Under the pieces are notes generated by a model. That model searched no databases and had not been told where the DNA came from. It saw only the letters and a list, made by a program, of their open reading frames with translations. DNA of 64,000 nt from contig OW569365.1 of the NCBI GenBank assembly GCA_937625935.1, forward strand, positions 372,001-436,000, given 5' to 3'. A program made the translations under genes and the position numbers. Below are positions 28,545-36,242 of the stretch, in pieces (position 1 is the first letter of the stretch; the number at the start of each line of letters is the position of its first letter). The DNA comes from Tetramitus jugosus (taxonomy: Eukaryota; Heterolobosea; Eutetramitea; Acrasida; Vahlkampfiidae).

Positions 28545-29846
28545 TTACAAACCGATCCAAGTATAGTTATCCAGAGTTGCCCTGGTTTTTGAAACAAAAG
28601 ACCTCATTCTTCCAAGAGCTCCCTTTTTCTTCTTTCCCAGTGCACCGTAGACATAGGGTAAGTCTTCGTTGTCAAAGCCCTCTTCGAAACTGCATTGCTC
28701 CCAAAACTTTTTTGATTTGACCATTTCTTCTAATGATTCAAATTCATCATCCATTTGAGGAGTCAAAGGAATAGGACTTGTAATCTGACCGTATGCACAA
28801 GAGAATAGCCGATTTCTGAAGCTTCCACTCCTTGACATTGTCTGACTATTCACTTGAAGGGAGCTATAATCAGTTCCTGCTTGTTCTTCCTTCTCCTCGT
28901 CTGTTTCTGTGTCAAATGACTCTGTTTCACACTCTATGAACTTGACCAGATTTTGCTTTACAATAACGTTCATGATGCACCTATCAACGAATGACACAAT
29001 ATGAACCATGTCCTGGAACAGTTGAACACTCTCGATACATTGATTCACGAAATCGTGTATCAACTCCTGGGAGTCTTCGCAGCTGATTGAATTGGTGAAT
29101 TCTTGGTCAAGGGTAGCAGCAGTAGAGTCGTTCAATTGACTCAATCTCTCCATTTGATCCACATTTTCAACACATTCCTGAACAAAATTGTGTATCATTC
29201 TTCTTTGGAAGTATTGCTGAATTTCCATAGAGATATTGCTCCAGAGCTTGACTGAGCGATCTTCCTCAGTCATTGAAGATGAACTTGTTTCATGCTTTTG
29301 TTCTTCTGATGGAGCTACAACAACAGGTTCTTGTTCTTGGTCTACTACACTCTCTTGTTCAGAGCCGTGGTTTGTAGAGTTTCCATCCACGTTTCCTGTC
29401 GCACTATTGTCGAGTAGATTGACTGTATTGAAGTTTTTCTGTTGATTTCTGGGACTATTGAGGGTGAGGCGTCGTTTCTGTCGAGCGAGTAATCGTCTCC
29501 CTCCCTCAGTTCTTGGAGTAAGACACTCTTCGTCATCCATAACTTGTCCAACCTTAAAATGTTGATTTTCCACAGTTTCACATTGGTCAATCTTTTCGAG
29601 CGACTCTTGGTTGACTAGATTTAATTGAGTTGCGCTCGGGTCTCCAGCACTGTGATCGTTTGATTCATTCACAACATTAGAGTTTATCGACTTTTCTAGA
29701 ATGGATATTGTTTCTTCGATTGAATGTCCAGAAGTACAATTCAAGTTATCAGATAACTCGTTGGAATAGTAGTAGTGTCGGAAGAGAAAGAGGGTGGCAA
29801 GGAGCAAACAGATTTCAACTGGGTAATCTAGGAGGAAGAGCATCAT
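28545..29846 (-). CDS. Hypothetical N-terminally anchored protein
   Basis: 433 residues, single exon. Residues 5-28 (LLDYPVEICLLLATLFLFRHYYY) form one membrane span or signal anchor; the rest has none. The body is S/E/Q-rich with predicted helices repeating a similar unit. Segments such as HNFVQECVENVDQMERL, HDFVNQCIESVQLFQDM and VSFVDRCIMNVIVKQNL suggest three copies of an F-V-x-x-C-(I/V)-x-x-V helix at ~215-325. The C-terminus is basic (GKKKKGALGRMRSFVSK). No known family is recognised. Confidence 0.65.
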   Translation of the reverse strand: MMLFLLDYPVEICLLLATLFLFRHYYYSNELSDNLNCTSGHSIEETISILEKSINSNVVNESNDHSAGDPSATQLNLVNQESLEKIDQCETVENQHFKVGQVMDDEECLTPRTEGGRRLLARQKRRLTLNSPRNQQKNFNTVNLLDNSATGNVDGNSTNHGSEQESVVDQEQEPVVVAPSEEQKHETSSSSMTEEDRSVKLWSNISMEIQQYFQRRMIHNFVQECVENVDQMERLSQLNDSTAATLDQEFTNSISCEDSQELIHDFVNQCIESVQLFQDMVHIVSFVDRCIMNVIVKQNLVKFIECETESFDTETDEEKEEQAGTDYSSLQVNSQTMSRSGSFRNRLFSCAYGQITSPIPLTPQMDDEFESLEEMVKSKKFWEQCSFEEGFDNEDLPYVYGALGKKKKGALGRMRSFVSKTRATLDNYTWIGL

Positions 29847-30179
29847 TTTGATAAGTTATCAGATAGGTGTTGGTGGTGAGATGTTTTGATGGTGTTTGTT
29901 GGGCTTTCAAAAAGATCCTATACTTTCAACTTTCACATTTTCCAACGTTAACTGAATCTTGTATTCGCCTTACAAAATTCCCCGGAAAAATTCTTAATTG
30001 TGCGCATTTCGCTGAAAGATTGAGGAGGTTCGTGCGGGTGAGGCGATCAAGTGTTGTAGTTTTGGTTGGATTGGTCCTTCAGATCTCGGGCTGTGATCCG
30101 AAATTCACCAATTTCCCTGTCGTACGCTTCGCTTCACCAACAAACAACACACATCATATACTCTTACACCACGATATCA
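29847..30179. promoter_or_regulatory. Divergent promoter region (anchored hypothetical / OYE)
   Basis: 333 bases between two divergent genes. The OYE frame is open upstream of its ATG, but only to a TTG. The last ~50 bases before the ATG are A/C-rich leader (cacacatcatatactcttac). No other gene or repeat is seen. Confidence 0.4.
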
Positions 30180-31277
30180 ATGAAAGCTCCAGTACTCTTC
30201 ACTCCTCATACCATTCGAGGTCTCACTTTCCCAAACCGTATTTTCCTTTCTCCCATGTGTCAATACTCTTCCACTGATGGTTTCGCCAACAATTGGCATT
30301 TGGTTCATTTGGGAAGCAGAGCTGTGAGTGGAGTTGGCTTGATCATGACTGAAGCTGCAGCGGTTTGTCCAGAGGGAAGAATTTCACCACAGGATCTCGG
30401 TATTTGGAAGGATGAGCACATTGCTATGCTGAAAACGATCAATGAGTTTATTCACTCTCATGATAATGTCAAGACTGGTATTCAGATTGCTCACGCAGGT
30501 AGAAAAGCCAGTGCTTATCGTCCTTGGGAGCACAAGTACAGATATGCTGTACCAAACAGCGAAGGTGGATGGGAAGTGGTAGGGCCTAGTGCTGTGGCCT
30601 ATGACGACAAGTTAAAAGTGCCTCATGAGCTCTCTGTTCAAGAAATCCACACACTGGTGGATCAGTTTGTCGACAGCGCAAAAAGAGCTGTGAAGGCTGG
30701 ATTTGACCTTGTTGAAATCCATGGAGCACACGGCTATCTCATCCATAACTTTTATTCTCTAAAGTCGAACAAGAGAACAGATGAATATGGTGGTAGTTTT
30801 GAGAATAGAACTCGATTCCTCATGGAGATTGCCACTCGAGTTAGAGCAGCAATTCCTGATCAAATGCCCTTGTTTGTGCGTCTCTCATCTACAGATTTTG
30901 TAGATGACGCTGATGGATGGAAGATTGAGGATACGGTCAAGTTGTCCCAAATGTTGAAGGATGTTGGTGTAGACGTGATTGACTGCTCTGCGGGAGGTAA
31001 CTGTGCACATCAGCATATTGATGTGAAACCTGGTTATCAAGTACCGTATGCAGAACGTGTCAAGAAGGATGTAAATATTCCTTCTATTGCCGTTGGTCTC
31101 ATTACAGAACCACATCAAGCCAATGAGATCATTGAACAGGGAAAAGCTGATTTTGTCATGCTAGCTCGTGCGTTCTTGAGAGATCCATATTGGACGCATA
31201 CAGCAGCTAGAGCTCTTGGACATAAGGGGATTTATGTTCCACCCCAGTACCTGAGAGGCATCACTGATTTGAGTTAA
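30180..31277 (+). CDS. Old Yellow Enzyme family NADH:flavin oxidoreductase (YqjM-like)
   Basis: 365 residues from ATG 30180. FMN-dependent ene-reductase fold. Marks of the YqjM or thermophilic-like class are C27 and Y29 in SPMCQYS, MTEAAAV, the substrate-binding His pair H181/H184 in HGAHGYL, and SNKRTDEYGGSFENRTRF. The C-terminal FMN phosphate site is VGLI...ADFVMLARAFLRDP. These enzymes reduce activated C=C bonds using NAD(P)H. The physiological substrate is unknown. The YqjM-type sequence, more bacterial-like than classic yeast OYE, leaves room for ancient transfer from bacteria, but base composition matches its neighbours. Confidence 0.92.
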   Translation: MKAPVLFTPHTIRGLTFPNRIFLSPMCQYSSTDGFANNWHLVHLGSRAVSGVGLIMTEAAAVCPEGRISPQDLGIWKDEHIAMLKTINEFIHSHDNVKTGIQIAHAGRKASAYRPWEHKYRYAVPNSEGGWEVVGPSAVAYDDKLKVPHELSVQEIHTLVDQFVDSAKRAVKAGFDLVEIHGAHGYLIHNFYSLKSNKRTDEYGGSFENRTRFLMEIATRVRAAIPDQMPLFVRLSSTDFVDDADGWKIEDTVKLSQMLKDVGVDVIDCSAGGNCAHQHIDVKPGYQVPYAERVKKDVNIPSIAVGLITEPHQANEIIEQGKADFVMLARAFLRDPYWTHTAARALGHKGIYVPPQYLRGITDLS

Positions 31278-31694
31278 TTCAATTCGTAAATGTTCTTCGT
31301 GAAGTCACCCAAATGAGTGGTTAAGTAAAAGTTAAAGCAGAAGCTTGCGCATACTACCTCCTCTTAAACGTCAACAAAAGCAACAAGGGCAACTTCAAAA
31401 ATGGAGCCACAGGGAATCGAACCCTGGACCTCATGCATGCAAAGCACGCGCTCTACCAACTGAGCCATGACCCCTTGATATTATCATTGATTTCTGATTC
31501 TGACCCCAAATTTTTTGGACAATTTTGGATTTTGGTTACGTAGCGTTTATTCGTACGAATGCATGGAAGAAGAGTCTTTTTGTGGGTCACTATTGGCTCA
31601 TATCTCTTGTTGTCATCATTGTCGCAATTGGTTACTTCTATTTTTCCGACCGACTAAAAACGCAAAATCCACAACAACAAAACAAGCAAGAAAA
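31278..31694. other. Gap between OYE and bL17m holding tRNA-Ala and an ATG-less open frame
   Basis: Besides the tRNA, positions 31504-31698 hold a 64-codon plus-strand open frame without an ATG. It encodes a strongly hydrophobic segment (HYWLISLVVIIVAIGYFYF) followed by a Q/N/K tail, and its TGA overlaps the bL17m ATG. It may be a spliced small membrane protein or chance. The rest is leader and 3' UTR. Confidence 0.35.
31402..31474 (-). tRNA. tRNA-Ala (anticodon UGC)
   Basis: The minus strand folds as a full 73-nt cloverleaf. Acceptor GGGGTCA/TGGCTCC, D arm GCTC-AGTTGGTA-GAGC, anticodon stem CGTGC/GCATG with loop TTTGCAT (TGC), and T arm CAGGG-TTCGATT-CCCTG. No intron and no encoded CCA. Box A (GGCTCAGTTGGTAG) and box B (GGTTCGATTCC) are present. 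A TTTTT run follows the 3' end at once (AAAAA at 31397-31401 on the plus strand), a polymerase III terminator. Confidence 0.95.
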
Positions 31695-32582
31695 ATGAGA
31701 CACGGCAAGAATTTAAGAAAGTTTTCGCGAACACCTTCACACAGAAAGAGTATGTGTTCTCTACTACCTTGAACTATCAGCCATTGTCTATTGATGCAGC
31801 ATTCTCACACCAAAAATGCTTTTTTCACACATTTTTTTCTCGTGCCAACTCAAAAATGCTTTTTTTTGAATCAAACATGTGCTTGAAATTGAATTCAAAA
31901 TCATTGGTGATGACAACCAAATTGCAAAACAATGGAACCATTACTTTGCGATATCATCGCCCAATAATCATCATCATACGCATCCATTTTGTCCATCATC
32001 AACATTTATTTTGCTGTTGACAATACTGATAATAATCATCATAATGAATCATAATGAATCATAATAGTGATGTTCCGTAATTTGACTACACAACTCATAC
32101 AGCACGACTCCATCTTGACGACACTTCAAAAGGCAAAGGACCTTCGTCGATTTGCTGAGAAGGTTGTGACCATTACAAAGAGACCATTGCACAGTCATCA
32201 TTTGGTTGGTCAACTCTGTCGCTACACAACTATTCCAAATGTCGCAAGAAAGGCATTGGACAATTTTCCATTGAGATTTGCCAATAGAAACGGTGGTTAC
32301 ACAAGAATAGCTCCAGTGTTGGTGCCAAGACAGGGTGATAGAGCAAGATTGGCCTATATTGAGTACGTGGATGCCGACAAGAAACCAACTGAGGATCAGA
32401 TTCAAGAGTGGAGACAACAAATCGTGGAGAGAAACACAAAGTTGGACAAGAGACATTTGGTCAAGCAAGCAGATGTTCATTCCAAGAGTGAAAAGGAAGA
32501 GTTGAAGCAAAGAAATGAACAATATAGACGAATGATGGAAGAACAAGCTCGATTGCAAAAGCTGGAGCTTGACGAAGAATAA
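31695..32582 (+). CDS. MRPL17: Mitochondrial ribosomal protein bL17m, two exons
   Basis: Exons 31695-31749 and 32068-32582 give 189 residues. The 318-nt intron (GTATGT...TAG) falls inside a codon. Splicing recreates the hallmark bL17 start MRHGKNLRKFSRTPSHRK-MMFRN, where bacterial L17 reads RHRK...SHR.AMFRN. The core continues with TTLQKAKDLRRFAEKVVT, RFANRNGGYTRI and RQGDRARLAYIEY. A ~70-residue charged C-terminal extension (EERIQEWRQQI-type helices to KLELDEE) exceeds the ~120 residues of bacterial L17, as is common in mitochondrial versions. The intron contains two copies of CAAAAATGCTTTTTT and a tandem ATAATGAATC repeat at its 3' end. The TAA stop overlaps AATAAA. Confidence 0.92.
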
Positions 32583-32849
32583 AGACGCGCCTTCATTGAT
32601 CGAGCGGCGATTTTTGATTCTCCGTTCCGAACGCAAATAAAATGGCGCCATCTCATTTTTTCTTGAATATTTTTTTCTGTTCAAACACGCAAAAAAACAG
32701 TAGAAGACCCCCCATCAACCTCTCTTTCAGCCTCTCTACTCTGTCCACCCAACAACAACAACAACAACCGATCCCATCCAATTCCCAACACCAACCCACC
32801 AACCACCCAATAAAAAAACCTCAGTAAATAAAATCAATCACACACAAAA

Positions 32850-33614
32850 ATGTCATTCCGACAAGATTTAAGCAGTATCACAGGCGCAATCGATCCTACT
32901 ATGGCCTACTCTTCAGAGTATGGACAAGAAGGTTCCTACCTTGAGAGTATGGTCTCACAAGACGCTACTCAAGCAACTCAAGACACAAGCAACAATAGAC
33001 AACCATCTGCCTCTGAGACGATCAATCACGGAATTTATCCAACTCTTCAAAACGTTGTCTCTACAGTGAACCTCGGATGTAAATTGGAGTTGAAGCAAAT
33101 TGCAATGAGAACACGTAACGCCGAATATAACCCTAAGCGTTTTGCCGCTGTGATCATGCGTATCAGAGAGCCAAAAACGACCGCTCTTATTTTCTCGAGC
33201 GGAAAAATGGTTTGCACCGGAGCAAAATCAGAGGCCGACAGTCACATTGCCGCCAGAAAATACGCGCGTATTATCCAAAAATTGAACTTTCCAGTGAAGT
33301 TTACGGATTTCAAGGTTCAGAATATTGTGGGAAGTTGCGACGTTGGTTTTCCTATTCGTCTCGAAGGTCTCACCTATGCCCATCCTCGTCACACGTCCTA
33401 TGAGCCTGAATTGTTCCCTGGTCTCATTTACAAGATGCTTGAGCCAAAGATTGTATTGCTCATTTTCGTGTCTGGTAAGATTGTGCTCACTGGTGCAAAA
33501 GATCAAGAAGATATCATAACAGCATTCAACAACATTTATCCAACACTTTTGGAGTTTAGAAAGGAGAGGAATCCACAGGTGACTGGTGAAGAAGTTCAAC
33601 CAGACAATGAATAA
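32850..33614 (+). CDS. TBP: TATA-box-binding protein (TBP)
   Basis: 254 residues, no intron. An N-terminal ~60-residue Q/S/T-rich segment precedes the two-repeat saddle. Repeat 1 ([22 protein letters not shown]...[33 protein letters not shown]) and repeat 2 ([20 protein letters not shown]...[31 protein letters not shown]) are both complete. The intercalating phenylalanines (FAAVIM, ALIF, FPGLIY, LLIF) are in place. It nucleates pre-initiation complexes of all three nuclear RNA polymerases. The leader is A/C-rich with CAA repeats. Confidence 0.97.
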   Translation: MSFRQDLSSITGAIDPTMAYSSEYGQEGSYLESMVSQDATQATQDTSNNRQPSASETINHGIYPTLQNVVSTVNLGCKLELKQIAMRTRNAEYNPKRFAAVIMRIREPKTTALIFSSGKMVCTGAKSEADSHIAARKYARIIQKLNFPVKFTDFKVQNIVGSCDVGFPIRLEGLTYAHPRHTSYEPELFPGLIYKMLEPKIVLLIFVSGKIVLTGAKDQEDIITAFNNIYPTLLEFRKERNPQVTGEEVQPDNE

Positions 33615-33962
33615 TTCACTGGACTGTTCCCTCTTTTTTTTTAACTGGATAATTACTTACAGCTGTTGTAGGTTGTTTTTTGTTGCGCAACGCTACTATT
33701 GCTGGGACGTGCGTGCGAGTGAGATAACGAACAACTTTTTAGAGACCTCGTGTATGAGATACAAATGTTCTCCTTCATGCATACAATAAAAACCGAACGG
33801 CTGTGAATTTTCTCATGTCACTTTTCAGAAAAGGAAAAATCACTCTTGTTCCCAACGATACCTATCGAACTCTTCCACAAAAAAAAACCAAACAACATCA
33901 ACAATAGACACAAAGAACAACAATCAACACACACACTACACACTGTATCAATCAGATAAACA
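33615..33962. promoter_or_regulatory. TBP 3' region and trehalose phosphatase promoter
   Basis: 348 bases between two genes in the same direction. They hold a T9 run after TBP (33635-33643) and a long A/C-rich leader (acaaagaacaacaatcaac...) over the last ~80 bases before the next ATG. No other gene, RNA or repeat is seen. Confidence 0.4.
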
Positions 33963-34940
33963 ATGACACTCACCAAACTACCAAACGCCTTCCATCATCT
34001 ACCACAACTCATCTCCACCAGTCTCGACCAACACAAAACCATTGTTCTATTTTTGGATTACGACGGAACATTGTCACCAATCGTAGCAAGACCAGAGTTG
34101 GCCATCATGAGTGATGAATCCAGGCAAGTCGTTCACTCACTTGCTCAACGATTCACAACAGCCATCGTTTCAGGTCGAGCCAAAAACAATGTCAAACAAT
34201 TGGTGCAGTTGAACAATTTGTATTTTGCGGGGAGTCACGGATTTGATATCGATGGACCGAACGACACTCATTATCAAGTCGCCACAGAGTACATTCCCGT
34301 TCTGGAACAATTGTACAATGACTTGTGTGAAAAATTGACTCGCACCAATAATAGTAACAATAATAGTCACAATGATGATAATAATAGTCAAAATAGTAGT
34401 AGTCCAAATAGTAGTATTAGTAGTAGTGATGAGGAAAATGGTGGAATACCGGGTGTCATTATCGAAAATAATTTATTTTCATTGAGTGTACATTATCGAT
34501 TGGTTCCCAGTGAACAATTGGTAGAACAGGTGAAACAAACTGTGAATGATATTGTTCAGGCCAATGAACAATATGTGAGCATGGTACGGGTGACTCATGG
34601 GAAAATGGTGTTGGAATTGAGAGCCAACTATGATTGGCACAAGGGCAAAGCAGTGCTTCATTTGTTGCAGTGTTTAGACATGATGGACAGTCGTCGTGTT
34701 CTTGCCATCTATGTGGGTGATGACAAGACGGATGAGGATGCGTTCCGTGCGTTGAACGAAGCAGGATTGGGTGTGGGTGTCTTGGTGGCCAACGGACCAA
34801 ACGATGAACGATTGTTTTCCTCTGCGCAATCGCATGAGGAATCACCTGTGCATCGAGTACATGGCACAAACGCCAATTGCTATGTCGATGATTGCTCGCA
34901 AGTTGTTGATTTGCTAAAGCAAATTAGTGCGTTGGAATAA
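33963..34940 (+). CDS. Trehalose-6-phosphate phosphatase (HAD superfamily)
   Basis: 325 residues. Removes phosphate from trehalose 6-phosphate, the last step of trehalose synthesis. HAD motif I is LDYDGTLSP (nucleophile D32, acid/base D34), followed by AIVSGRAK and SHGFDI. Motif IV is GDDKTDEDAF (~residue 252). The cap region carries an N/S/H/D-rich insertion at ~residues 125-155 encoded by AAT/AGT repeats, probably a surface loop. There is no fused trehalose synthase domain, unlike many plant and animal proteins. The TAA stop overlaps AATAAA. Trehalose is a plausible osmo- or stress protectant for an encysting amoeba (inference). Confidence 0.92.
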   Translation: MTLTKLPNAFHHLPQLISTSLDQHKTIVLFLDYDGTLSPIVARPELAIMSDESRQVVHSLAQRFTTAIVSGRAKNNVKQLVQLNNLYFAGSHGFDIDGPNDTHYQVATEYIPVLEQLYNDLCEKLTRTNNSNNNSHNDDNNSQNSSSPNSSISSSDEENGGIPGVIIENNLFSLSVHYRLVPSEQLVEQVKQTVNDIVQANEQYVSMVRVTHGKMVLELRANYDWHKGKAVLHLLQCLDMMDSRRVLAIYVGDDKTDEDAFRALNEAGLGVGVLVANGPNDERLFSSAQSHEESPVHRVHGTNANCYVDDCSQVVDLLKQISALE

Positions 34941-34998
34941 AGGAATATCTTTTTTGTTACACAAATGCTTTTCTATTGTTGTTAAGAAATCTGAAGGA

Positions 34999-35023
34999 AA
35001 GGATATCACAACAAGATATCCTT
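34999..35023. terminator. Inverted repeat in a convergent 3' intergenic region
   Basis: AAGGATATC and GATATCCTT form a perfect 9-bp stem around a 7-base loop (ACAACAA). It lies between the convergent stops of the trehalose phosphatase and CIAPIN1 genes. It could shape 3'-end formation of either transcript, or be chance. No function is shown. Confidence 0.35.
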
Positions 35024-35053
35024 AGTTTCTTGGTTCCAAAGTTTCTTGAAAAT

Positions 35054-36039
35054 CTAGAAATCAGAGTCCATGAGAGTGCTGCTCGATAGCTTCAGTGTAG
35101 TACCAGGTTCAAAAGCAGGCTTACCAAGGTATGGACAAGTAGAACAACGGAAAGCATCACCCTTGAAACAACTGCCACATGCACTTGTTGGCATTTGTTG
35201 TTGTTGTTGTTGTTGTTTCTGTTGTTGTTCTTGTTGCTTGTTTTGTTCCTCCAAAATTTCCAATTCTGCTCTACCGCACGAACAATTCTTGCAAGCCTTC
35301 TTTGTCGGCTTTCCACACTCATCAAACTTTGGCTTATCAGGTATCCTCAAATCATCAGCCTCCAACAAATCACTGTCATTGACCATTCCATCTTCATTCT
35401 CATCTTCTTCATCAACCATTCCATCTTCATCGTTCATACTCACGGTCCAAACACTCTTTTTTGGTTGCAATTGAACAGCAGAAGCAGCAGCAGAAGTCAC
35501 ATTATTTTGTTTAATCTTTAGTGGTTGAGCCGTACGAGAAGACAGAGAAAAGGATGATTGAGTGTCCCAATTTGGCTTCACTGCCCTAATCAGCACAAGT
35601 TGTTGTTGTTCTTGTTGTTGAGTAATGCTTGAAAATCCAGCCATCATCAAATTCATTCGCAACTATATAGAGAAGAAACAGTTAACATTTCAGATTAGTA
35701 CTTGTGTGTGACACGAACTCCCCCCAACAACAAAAACAACAAAAAAAAGAGAGGTAATGGTATATATGATCATACGTTGGCAGTTGTGTGAGCAAATGAA
35801 ACAGAGCCATCTTTTTGAAGAACTCTATTGATTTCGTTCAACAAAAAATCAGAGTCCAATCCACTGTGTGCATTCACAAAAACGTGAGAGAAGGAAGCGT
35901 CCTCGAATGGAATTTTCTCTTGTTGATTCAAGTTCCATTGTTGAACATGATTGTTGTTGAATAATTGTTCAATTTGAGAGAGGTTGGTGAGTGGTACGTC
36001 ACTGTTGGATATAATGAGAAGTGGTTGTGATTGAGTCAT
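35054..36039 (-). CDS. CIAPIN1: CIAPIN1/anamorsin (Dre2) cytosolic Fe-S assembly factor, two exons
   Basis: Exons 36039-35776 and 35662-35054 give 290 residues. The intron is 113 nt (GTATGA...TAG, with TTAAC as likely branch site). Exon 1 is the methyltransferase-like N-terminal domain ([14 protein letters not shown]...[12 protein letters not shown]). Splicing restores [17 protein letters not shown], the L..AGF element of the family. Exon 2 holds the linker and two Fe-S motifs: [15 protein letters not shown] (CX8CX2CXC), then CGSC-X7-CSTC. A Q-rich expansion separates the two motifs, which normally sit close together. With Tah18/NDOR1 it passes electrons for cytosolic Fe-S cluster assembly. 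The frame upstream of 36039 is open, but the ATG there is the family start. Confidence 0.93.
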
Positions 36040-36242
36040 TGTTGTTGTTACAGGATCAAGTTCTCTTTGTTTTTCTTTGTTTTTTGTGGTTGTTTGATTG
36101 TCCGCAAATTGCGTAGATTCTAGCAAAAATCCGACTGTTTTCCCCGAAACCAAAAACAGAATGTTCAAAAACAAAATCAGCACAGAGTTACATTTTCGCA
36201 GGAGACACGTGGTAAAACACTCATTCAAGCAAACGAGATAAC

